Below, in pieces: positions 55,699 through 64,000 of a stretch of DNA of 64,000 nt (position 1 is the stretch's first letter; every line of letters starts with the position of its first letter). Source of the DNA: Haematobia irritans (taxonomy: Eukaryota > Arthropoda > Insecta > Diptera > Muscidae). The position numbers were made by a program, and so were the translations under genes. A model generated the notes under the pieces. It was not told the origin of the DNA. It saw nothing but the letters and a program-made list of their open reading frames with translations, and searched no databases. Where the stretch lies: positions 146,934,473 through 146,998,472 of the forward strand of contig NC_134399.1 of NCBI RefSeq assembly GCF_050003625.1, read 5' to 3'.

Positions 55699-57005
55699 TT
55701 CTGGGTCGTGGTGAAATTCTGAGTCGATCTGAGCAAGTCCGTCCATCCGTCCGTCTGTTGAAATCACGCTAACTTCCGAACGAAACAAGCTATCGACTTG
55801 AAGCTACCGAATCGGATGAAATTTGGTACATGGTGTTAGTATATGGTCTTTAACAACCATGCGAAAATTGGTCCATAATTATATATAGCCCCCATTTAAA
55901 CCGATCCCCCGATTTGGCTTGCGGAGCCTCTAAGAGAAGAAAGTTTCAACCGATCCGGCTGAAATTCGGTACATGGTGTTAGTATGTGGTCTCTAACGAC
56001 CATGCAAAAATTGGTCCACATCGGTGCATAATTATATATAGCCCCCATATAAACCGATCACCAGATTTGCCCTCCGGATCCTCTTGGAAGACCAAAATTC
56101 ATCTGAATCAGTTGATATTTGGTACGTGGTGTTTATATATGACCTCAAACACCCATGCAAAAAGTGGTCGAAATTGGTCCATAATTATATTTAGGCCCCA
56201 TATAAACCGATCCCCAGATTTGACCTCCGGAGCCTCTTGGAAGAGCAAGTTTCATCCGATTCGGTTGAAATTTGGTACGTGATGTTAGTATATGGTATTC
56301 ATCAACCATGCAGTAATTGGTTCATATCAGTCCATAATTATATATAAGCCCCATATATACCAGATTTGACCTCCGGTGCCTTTTGGAGAAGCAAAATTCA
56401 TCCGATCTGGTTGAAATTTGGTACGTGGTGGTAGTATATGGTATTTAACAACCATGCCAAAAGTGGTCCATAGCAGTCCATAATCATATATAGCCCCCAT
56501 ATAAACCGATCCCGAGATTTGGTTTTGGAGCCTTTTGGAGGAGCAAATTTCATCTGAGTCAGTTGAAATTTGGTACATTTTGCTAGTATATGGCCGTTAA
56601 CAAACATGCCTAACTAGGTCCATATCGGTCTATAGTTATATATAGCCCTCAGATAAATCGATCCTCAATCACACAAAAATTGATCCATATCAAGTTCATA
56701 ATTGTATATAGTCCCCATATAAGCGACCCCCATATTTCAATTCTGGCTCCCTACATACCGTGCAAAAGTCCATGTCGATTCGTAATTATTTGTAGTCTTA
56801 CCTATACATAACTTTTTTTCTAGTATATACCACGTGGACCATGGACTAACTCACAATTTAGAAAGCGATGTTAAAAAGTTTAAAGATAACACAACCCAAG
56901 TAATTCGATTGTGGATGACAGTCTTTCGTAGAAGTGTCTACGCTATCCATGGTGGAGGGTATATAAGATTCGGCCTGGCCGAACTTACGGCCATATATAC
57001 TTGTT
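55699..57005 (+). mobile_element. Family A composite element, copy A10, 5' truncated
   Basis: Begins in the core at CTGGGTCGTGGTGAAATTC, GTCCGTCCATCCGTCCG, partial AACTTGAAGCTACC, five 153-bp units to about 56640, no 29-bp array, the conserved 3' spacer, and the 3' end ATGGTGGAGGGTATATAAG, hairpin TTCGGCCTGGCCGAA, TTACGGCCATATATACTTGTT. Confidence 0.8.
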
Positions 57006-57615
57006 TTTGCTAACATTGTGGTCCTTCCCACTCATCAACCAATTTAAATTTTGAGTCTATACAAAGCAAAAAATCGTTCAAATATAGGACACGTTTTTCA
57101 AAACTTTATTTTAAAGAAGTTTTTTACTTCAAACATAGCATAATTTCTACTGGAAGTCGAGTCTAAATTTGGAAAATAAAGTTGCCGTTAACTCGTTTTT
57201 AAAGGACTTTGATAGCATATGATGAAAAAAAGCTGAGAAAGCGAACAATTAAAATTTGCTTCCTAGAAGCAAGTACACAAAACCTAAATTTAAAAGAGAA
57301 ATGTGTCTTAAAAGTATCTTTACTTGTATTCTCCGCTTCTTTGGCTCGGAATCAATACCAAATTTTTTAAAGTAAACACAAAATCTTTGGAACCGAGTAT
57401 GCTTTTTTTTCAGTGTAGTGGTGAAGGGTATAATATAGTCGGCCCCGTCCGACTTTACAGACTTGTTTTTACTGACATTGTGCTCTGGCGCCAGGGCATT
57501 AACCGATTTAAAATTTGAGTCCAGAGATTTTGAAGAATTTGACATAGTATCAAAAATGTAGATTTACAAAATGGTGCAGGGTATAATGCAGTCGGCCCTT
57601 TAGACTTTTTTTTTT
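57006..57615 (+). mobile_element. Family D fragments with a nested family E MITE
   Basis: 57006-57057 and 57416-57466 are two parts of one D tail (AAATTTTGAGTCTATA; GTGAAGGGTATAATATAGTC, CCCGTCCGACTTTACAG). The part between, 57058-57415, is a family E copy ending TTTTTTTTTCAGTGTAG. A second D tail fragment lies at 57467-57615. Confidence 0.6.
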
Positions 57616-58498
57616 ACTTCTTTAACAATGTCTGTGAAAATGTTCGTATGAAAATATATAATAATTCATACAAATTGATTGGATAGACAAATGATCCCCA
57701 TGGTGGGAATTTAAGGTTCATTATCCTCATTTGACAAAGCATGTCTCTGTTAACATCCTGTGCGAATGAATTGACGCTATTCATGAAAGTTGATATAAAA
57801 TTTAATTGTTATATGGTACTATTTTATGTGTTATAATAATAATAATAACTATTATATACTTGAAAGAAGAAAAAACAAAACAAACAGCATGTATCTATCG
57901 TCTATTTAATTGTCTATGTATGAAGTTACTCTACTATTATTAAAGTTCATTATAGAATTTATTTATACATATTTTACATTCATTGAATATCCATGGGAAT
58001 TGTAGTACAAGAATATGATACCCTTTCCCTTCAGTTCATATGACATGATAATGGTTAAAGTGGCAACTCGATTTATTTCAGACTCACTTAAACTATTCAG
58101 TCCATAGGCATGATAATGAGGGAGGTTGGTAATAATAGTTTTTTTTTTTTTGTAATGGCAAATCACATTAAACAATAATTCATTTATTTTAGGTATAGTA
58201 TTCACAATGTTGGAATTCATAAATTTTATGAACAAATGTCATACATTAAAAACATACTGGTTTTGAGTGCATACATGATGCATACATAAATGGATAGTTA
58301 ATGAAATATATTTACATTCCTTGTGAGAGTGAACATTATTTACGAGAAGTGTCATACTTTAAATAAAACGTTATTATTTTCTTTTAGATTTTTTTCTCTG
58401 TATTAGAAAATCTCACTAAGATTAGTCGATACACTGTGATTTCAAAAAGAAACAAAATTTCTGCACCATCAAGATATACGCTTATAATAATATGTATG
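57616..58498. other. AT-rich unique sequence with a SINE scrap
   Basis: 58060-58106 (GTGGCAACTCGATTTATTTCAGACTCACTTAAACTATTCAGTCCA, given here by position) is the body-tail part of the SINE. Otherwise nothing is recognised. Confidence 0.5.
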
Positions 58499-59113
58499 TG
58501 CACTGATAAAAACCATGATTGGTTTCAAAGATTTTGTCTTTACAATAATGATTTAGGTATTGGTTCCGATCCAAAGACTGGGAGAATTCAAGCAAGGATA
58601 TATTTAAGACACAATTCTCGTTTACATTTAAGTTTTGAGTACTTGATTCTAGGAAAAAAAGAGTTTTTTAAGTTTTTTTCTTCGTGTGCTATCAGAGTCT
58701 TTTAAAATCATGTTAACGACAACTTGAATTGAAAAATCCGGACTCGAATTGAATTGAAAAATCCGGACTCGAAATTATGCTTTATTCTCCTATTTTTTTA
58801 CACATTTTTGCTTTGTAGTCAAGATGAAAAAGGCAACAAATTCAAAGACGATTTCATTAATTCTGAATAATTTTTCAGAATTATTAAAGTCAAATTGACC
58901 TTATTCATACAAAATTGTCTTTCATTTTAGGATACCCAATTTTAAGTCGAATCACCTAACTACAAGGACAAAACGAGTTTATTGAATAGTTTTTTGACTT
59001 TTGAACATGTAGAAAAATTTTATATCAGCGAAATGCGTCTTCTATAATAAGCAAAATTCGTAGTTTTTAAAGACATAAAATCTTTGGCCTCACGACAATA
59101 TTTTTTTCAGTGT
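58499..59113. mobile_element. CACTGA-ended MITE (family E), complete copy
   Basis: Left end GCACTGATAAAAACCATG; right end CAATATTTTTTTCAGTGTGC, whose inverse is CACTGAAAAAAATATTG. About 615 bp, with TTGGTTTCAAAGATTTTG and GAACTCG-type blocks matching the reverse of 57058-57415. A 22-bp tandem duplication (AAAAATCCGGACTCGAATTG) occurs at 58731-58772. Confidence 0.65.
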
Positions 59114-60981
59114 GCTGCGAACCGAATGGCAATCTATAGAAAATTTGCCAATTTTTGTTTCTATAGATTTTTTTTTTCAAAATTTTATCAAAATTTTATT
59201 TCTATCGAAAAATTTGTCAACATTTTATTTTATAGAAAATTTTGTCAAAATTTTATTTCTATAGCTAATTTTGTCAAAAATTTATTTATATAAAAAAATT
59301 TGCCAAATTTCAAATTCTATAGAAAATTTTGCCAAAAGTTTATTTCTATAGAACATGTTTTTAAAATTGTATCACAATTTTATTTCTATAAAAAAAACTG
59401 CCAAAAGTGAATTTCTACAGAAAATTTTGTCAAAATTTAATTTCTATAGGCAATTTTATCAAGATTTTATATCTATAGAAAATTTTGTCAAAATTTTATG
59501 CCTATAGAAAAATTTGCCAAAATTTTATTTTATAGAAAATTTTTTTCAAAATGTTATTCTCATAAAAACTTTTGTCAAAATTTTGTTTTTATAGTAAAAT
59601 TCACCAAATTTTATTTCTCTAAAAATTTTTCTATAGAAAATTTGGCAAAAATTTTATTTCTCTAGAAAATTTTATCAAAATTTTATTTGTATAAAAAATT
59701 TGTCAAAATCTTATTTCGGTAGAAAATTTTGCCAAAATTTTATTTCTATAGAAAATTTTATAACACTTTTATTTTTATAGAAAATTTCACCAACATTTTA
59801 TTTCTCTAGAATTTGTTGTCAAAATTTTGATTCTATGGAAAATGTTGTCAAAATTATATTTCAATAGAAAATATTGCCAAAATTTTATTTCATAGATAAT
59901 TGTGTCAAAATTTTATTCATATAGAAAGTTTTGCCAAATTTCAAATTCTATAGAAAATTTTGCCAAGTTGTTAGAATAGGTTGTTAAAATATCACAGTTT
60001 TATTTCTATAAAAAATTTTGCCAAAATTTTATTTCTATAGAAAATTTTGTCAAAATTTTATTTCTATCGAAAATTTTGCCAGAATTTTATTTTGTAGAAA
60101 ATTTTGTCAAAATGTTATTGCTATAAAAAATGTTATCAAGATTTTATTTCTACAGAAAATTTTGTCAAAATTGTATTTCTATAGAAAATTTTGCCAAAAT
60201 TTTATTTCTCTAGAAAAAATTGTCAAGATGTTATTTCTGTAGAAAATTTTGTCAAATTTTACTTTTATAGAAAATTTCACAAAATTTTAGTTCTCTAGAA
60301 TTTTTTCTATAGAAAATTTTGCCAAAAATTTTATTTCTCTAGAAAATTTTACCAAAATTTTATTTCTACAGCAAATGTTGTCAAATTTTATTTGTATAGA
60401 AAATTTCATCAACATTTTATTTCTCTAGAATTTTTTGTCAAAATTTTATTTTTATAGAAAATGTTGTCAAAATTCTATTTCCATAGAAAATATTGCCAAA
60501 ATTGTATTTCTATAGACAATTTTGTCAAAATTCGATTTCTATAGAAAATTTTTCTATAGAAAATTTTTTTTCTATAGAAAATGTTTTTAAAATTTTATCA
60601 CAATTTTATTTCTATAGAAAATTTTGCCAAAATTTTATTTCTATAGAAAATTTTGCCAAAATTTTAGTTCTATAGCAAATTTTGTCAAAATTTTATTTCT
60701 CTAGAAAATTTTACCAAAATTTTATTTCTATAGCAAATGTTGTCAAATTTTATTTTTATAGAATTTTTGTCAAAATTTTATTTCTCTAGAATTTTTTGTC
60801 AAAATTTTATTTCTATAGAAAAATTAGCCAAAATTATATTTCTATAGAAAATTTTGGTAAAATGTTATTTCTATAAAAAATTTTGCTTAAATTTTATTTC
60901 TAGAGAAAAATTTTCCAAACTGTTATTTTTACAGAAATTTTTATCAAAGTTTTATTTCTCTAGAATTTGTTGCCAAAATTT
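59114..60981 (+). repeat. 1.9-kb 29-bp AT-rich array, diverged subtype
   Basis: About 60 units, with AAAATTTTGCCAAAATTTT more common than the GTCAAAA form used elsewhere, and frequent CTCTAGAATTTTTT variants. The subtype suggests a separate amplification history from the arrays at 11007 and 41437. Confidence 0.9.
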
Positions 60982-61398
60982 TATTTCATTCGTTTTGTTT
61001 TGTTATTGTTGGTTTTGTTCTTTAATCATTGTTGTTGTTTTTAATTTCAGCTTAAAACCATGCATTGAAGAGGAAAATAATGTTTGTCAAATTTATTTGG
61101 GCAAAGCCCTATAGATTGCAAGATGGTTGGATGGACGCACATTTCGGAATTACCACATTCCTCATCAGCATCCTCTACTTGCAGCAAACCTATCAACCAA
61201 TTATCAGAATAAATTCAGGCAGTTCATTAAACCCAACAGTGAACCACACTTGAACCTTCCGAAAAAAGGTTTTACATGTTAGCCGACTTATGCCGAAATA
61301 AATTCGTTCTAGCATATCTCTTTTCCTTTTCCTGATAGTTTTGCTGCAAGTAGAGGATGCTGATGAGGGATGTGGTAATTCCGAAACGTGCCTCCATA
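60982..61398 (+). repeat. Foldback module within a 29-bp array, complete copy
   Basis: TTCATTCGTTTTGTTTTG to GAAACGTGCCTCCATACAGCC. The segment 61131-61190 (CACATTTCGGAATTACCAC, CTCATCAGCATCCTCTACTT) is repeated in inverse at 61335-61395, giving arms of about 55 bp around a 140-base loop. The long copy at 13225 shares the first 350 bp. A 62-codon open frame at 61065-61253 is partly shared with the other copy but not with 5946. Confidence 0.75.
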
Positions 61399-62058
61399 CA
61401 GCCAAAATTTTATTTCTATAAAAATTTTTCTATCCAAAAAAAATTGCCAAATTTATTTCTATAGAAAATTTTTTTAAACTTTTATTTTTGTAGAAATTTT
61501 TTTGTAAATTTTACTTCCCTAAAATTTTTGTTTCAACAGAATTTTATTTCTATCGAAAATTTTGCCAAAATTTTATTTCTATAGAAAATTGTGCCAAAAT
61601 TTTATTTCTTTAGAAAGTTTTGCTAAAATTTAATTTATTTAGAAAATTTTGCTAAAATTTAATTCAGAAAATTTTGTAAAAATTGTATTTCTATAGAAAA
61701 TTTTGCCAAAATTTTATTTCTATAAATTTTTTTTTCAAAATGTTATTTCTATAGAAAATTTAGCCAAAACTTTATTTCTATAGAAAATTTCGCCAAAATT
61801 TTATTTTTATAGAAAATTTTGCTAAATTTTTATTTCTATATAAAATTTTACCAAAATTTTATTTCTATAAAAAATTTAAGTTGGAGAGGTATACTTTGCA
61901 AAATCTACCAAACGGTAAAAAAATACAATTTGTGGTAGAATTTTACCAAAATTTTATTTCTATAAAAAATTTAAGTTGGAGAGGTATACTTTGCAAAATC
62001 TACCAAACGGTAAAAAAATACAATTTGTGGTAGAATTCTATTAATTGTTGTAACCGTG
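61399..62058 (+). repeat. 29-bp array, duplicated border and hAT-like end
   Basis: 29-bp units to about 61850, then a 95-bp segment with AAGTTGGAGAGGTATACTTTG repeated perfectly in tandem (61850-61944, 61945-62039). Then TAGAATTCTATTAATTGTTG and TAACCGTGG, which resembles the inverse of the CACGGTTGCCA terminus of the MITE at 2811. Confidence 0.7.
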
Positions 62059-62454
62059 GTTTAATCTCCATGTCAAAATATTGTGAATATTGTTAGCAAA
62101 TATCTTAATGCAAATTCCACGTCAGCCTAGGATTTCCATTATTTTGTTTTTTTCCTCGTTTGTTTTGTATTCAGTAAAATTTCAGCGAAAACTGCATAAA
62201 ACAAAGGATGTTTATATATCCCCTCAAAAGAACTTTTTGTCAAATGAAAATTAAGTTCATCTCTAAAAGAGCATTTTTGGATGGATAAATGTTATGATTT
62301 AGGAAGAACTTCCAAATGTTTTGCTTGGTTATAATATCGCTATTCTATGGTAGAATATGCTATAATGTTTTTGGACAACATCTGCATTCTAAGCAAAATA
62401 TGTATGTATTTAGATCTGAACCTATGTGTTTAATACTACACACAATTTTTTTTT
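62059..62454. other. Unrecognised sequence
   Basis: A short piece at 62222-62330 (AGAACTTTTTGTC, GAAGAACTTCCAAATGTTTTGCTTGG) resembles the end of the CCCAGC MITE. Otherwise nothing is identified. Confidence 0.4.
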
Positions 62455-62715
62455 CTGATTCAACCACGAAATTAATTGATCCAATTAATTTTTTAATTGA
62501 AATGTCTTCAATCATAGAAATGATAGTATAAATTAAAAAATTAATTGAAAGCCAATTGAAAATTTAATTTATCCAATTAAAAAGTTAATTGATAATTTTT
62601 GTGATTGATTTTTATTTCAATTAAAAAATTTGTTGAATCAATTAAATTTTTAATTGAATACTTTTTAAAACTCAATTAAAATTTTTATTGGAAAAATTTT
62701 CGTGAAATTTTTTTC
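62455..62715. repeat. AATTAATT palindrome-rich repeat
   Basis: Repeated CAATTAA/TTAATTG words (more than ten in 260 bp), many arranged as TTTTTAATTGA and its inverse. Borders CCACGAAATTAATTG (left) and TTTTCGTGAAATTTTTTTC (right) are weak inverses of each other. Probably a small foldback MITE. Confidence 0.5.
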
Positions 62716-62734
62716 TGTGAAATATTTCTCATTC

Positions 62735-63710
62735 GAATCTGGGGGCATTCGATATCGAATTTATAATCGTATCGAAAAAATTGTCGATACGATTAAAAGT
62801 TTGGATCACGGCATTCGATCGAAATTTGATGTAATTTCTCTAGCATTGCCAACAGCAAAAAACGAAGCAGAACAAAATGAAATGACAAAATTAAGTTAGC
62901 GGCACAAAATAGAATGAAGATTTCAAAGTAAAAAGTAAATTGTATTGCATTATATCTTGTGGACCCATATCTCTTTTTACATTCCTCCGAATTCCTTCCT
63001 AATTGGAGGATGAGATAAATATAAAATAATTCGGCGACAAATAAGTAATAAAAGTGCTCATTGTTATTGGCGAAAGTACATGGGTTTGAAATTGTGTACA
63101 CTGTTAGAAAGTCACCTTTGGAGGCTCAGTGGACGATTTTGGCTGACGAAGGAGGCGTTCAAATGGAAAATAATTTTTGGTGGCAAGTCAACGTCAATTT
63201 TATCGCTTTACAATTGTCTGCCGCCTTAAAACTGTTTGCCAGTGGAAGTGAAGCCTTCATCATTCACTATTCTTACAAGGTGGTCCAGAAGCGTTATGTT
63301 GTCACGGAATGGTACGGTAATTGGTTGATCACAATCTCTTGGATATCGATCTAGCATGTGCACTTTACATATGGTTCTTTGCCAAGCTAGGATGCTCGCT
63401 CCCGAACTCGACTATGACCAGTTTTTGTTTAACTTATTGGAGTTGCATTAGTCCTAAATATTCAAAATAGGTTCATTATATGTAAATTTACTACAAATTA
63501 CCAACCATTCGAACTAAAACTAATATATTTTACTATTCCTATAAGGCGAAAACAATGTAAAAAAACGTGTGAAAAATGTTTTACGATTGCAATTTACCAA
63601 TCGAAAAAATTGTCGATCAAAAAAACTCGATATCGACTCCCGTGATCCGAAAAATTTAGATTTCGATCAAAAGTTCTCGATATCGAATGCCGTGATTAGC
63701 CCCCTGAATC
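62735..63710. mobile_element. Inverted-repeat element of unknown superfamily
   Basis: Left end GAATCTGGGGGCATTCGATATCGAA; the right end read inward is GATTCAGGGGGCTAATCACGG then CATTCGATATCGAG, so the ends match apart from a 9-base gap. CGAAAAAATTGTCGAT occurs near both ends in the same sense. 976 bp. Between the arms is unfamiliar sequence with a 97-codon open frame. No target duplication could be decided. Confidence 0.5.
63061..63354 (+). CDS. Unrecognised 97-codon open frame
   Basis: Starts MLLAKVHGFEIVYTVRKSPL; the middle reads WTILADEGGVQMENNFWWQV and VNFIALQLSAALKLFASGSE. Composition is more protein-like and less AT-biased than elsewhere in the window. I do not recognise the family, see no signal peptide or clear domain, and it lies inside an inverted-repeat element, so it may be a captured gene fragment. 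Coding status is uncertain. Confidence 0.25.
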   Translation: MLLAKVHGFEIVYTVRKSPLEAQWTILADEGGVQMENNFWWQVNVNFIALQLSAALKLFASGSEAFIIHYSYKVVQKRYVVTEWYGNWLITISWISI

Positions 63711-64000
63711 ATATCGGAATACGATAGTGACAATTTAAATTCTTTGGCATGACCTGTTTATATTGTGCAAAATTCATAAAACTTCAAACCCCTTTTATGT
63801 TGAAAACTGATATTTCGATTTATATCCTCAACGATCCAATGTTTATAAAAAATTTTCAAAATTTCCACCCTTGCCCCAATAAACATTGATAATCCAATTT
63901 AGATTGTACTATCGATGCTTATATGCATCTATAGAATGTTTTCAACAAAATTTAAAAATTTAATGGAGTACCTAATGATGCTGCATTCAATATTATTGGT
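63711..64000. other. AT-rich sequence, nothing recognised
   Basis: No repeat or coding feature seen up to the window end. Confidence 0.5.

Noticed and set aside
59084..60675. Phe/Asn/Lys-rich peptides encoded in the 29-bp arrays
   Set aside because: Periodic by-products of the 29-bp unit, changing frame at each indel.
61065..61253. Possible small gene in the foldback module
   Set aside because: The frame is interrupted in one of the three copies and the sequence sits in an inverted repeat within satellite DNA.

Overview
This window is eukaryotic, AT-rich, repeat-dominated DNA, most likely from a calyptrate fly of the Muscidae (house fly, stable fly or horn fly type). The evidence is a near-intact mariner of the irritans (Himar1-like) subfamily, many dipteran mini-me/DINE-1-like elements with (GTCY)n and (TA)n proto-microsatellites, a tRNA-derived SINE with a (GGTTA)n-type tail, and an errantivirus with an env gene. 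I found no convincing host exon in 64 kb; almost every long open frame belongs to, or is an artefact of, a repeat.

The best-preserved gene system is a 7.4-kb errantivirus (Ty3/gypsy class LTR retrotransposon with env) on the minus strand at 19773-27145. It has two identical 303-bp LTRs, a 4-bp TGCA target duplication, a tRNA-Pro-like primer-binding site, a polypurine tract, and open gag, pro-pol and env. Pol is joined to Gag by a -1 shift at a canonical T TTT TTA site. A splice-acceptor-like sequence lies directly before the env ATG, and the untranslated leader is built from tandem repeats.

The bulk of the window is a nested landscape of three related non-autonomous families, here called A, C and D. 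Their layout resembles Helentron/DINE-1/mini-me elements: a TATACCC... 5' end, a conserved core, (GTCY)n, an array of a 153-bp unit, sometimes an array of a 29-bp AT-rich unit, and a GC hairpin (such as TTCGGCCAGGCCGAA) just before a ...ACTTGTT 3' end. Family A copies lie at 98, 4473, 16301, 34327, 36399, 37301, 38244, 48251, 50632, 52346, 54239 and 55699; family C at 6798 and 46369; family D at 28130, 29798 and a chimera at 31755. All three families keep the same exact 153-bp (51-codon) period and a recognisable common core.

Other mobile DNA: three Tc1/mariner lineages as broken copies (DD37E-like at 3533 and 16538, irritans mariner at 32367, DD41D-like at 52553) plus a relic at 47940; a hAT element at 41268-44472 with an 8-bp target duplication, inserted in a LINE; hAT-like MITEs at 2811 and 43385; CCCAGC-ended MITEs at 10411, 14690 and 37598; CACTGA-ended MITEs (family E) at 19046, 27986, 58499 and elsewhere; LINE copies with YADD reverse transcriptase and RNase H at 15590 and 41028; and several SINEs.

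Layout: 1-8696 families A/C and a MITE; 8697-10020 unremarkable; 10021-14360 SINEs, a MITE and a 2-kb 29-bp array; 14360-18958 MITE, LINE relic and A; 19046-27145 MITE and errantivirus; 27986-33495 nested E/D elements and mariner; 34327-39777 family A copies; 41028-46368 LINE with hAT and SINEs; 46369-57615 C, Tc1 and A/D copies; 58499-62058 MITE and 29-bp array; 62735-63710 an inverted-repeat element. The remaining stretches are apparently unique intergenic DNA. Because the window is a stack of insertions, the nesting order gives relative ages; identical LTRs mark the errantivirus as among the youngest.
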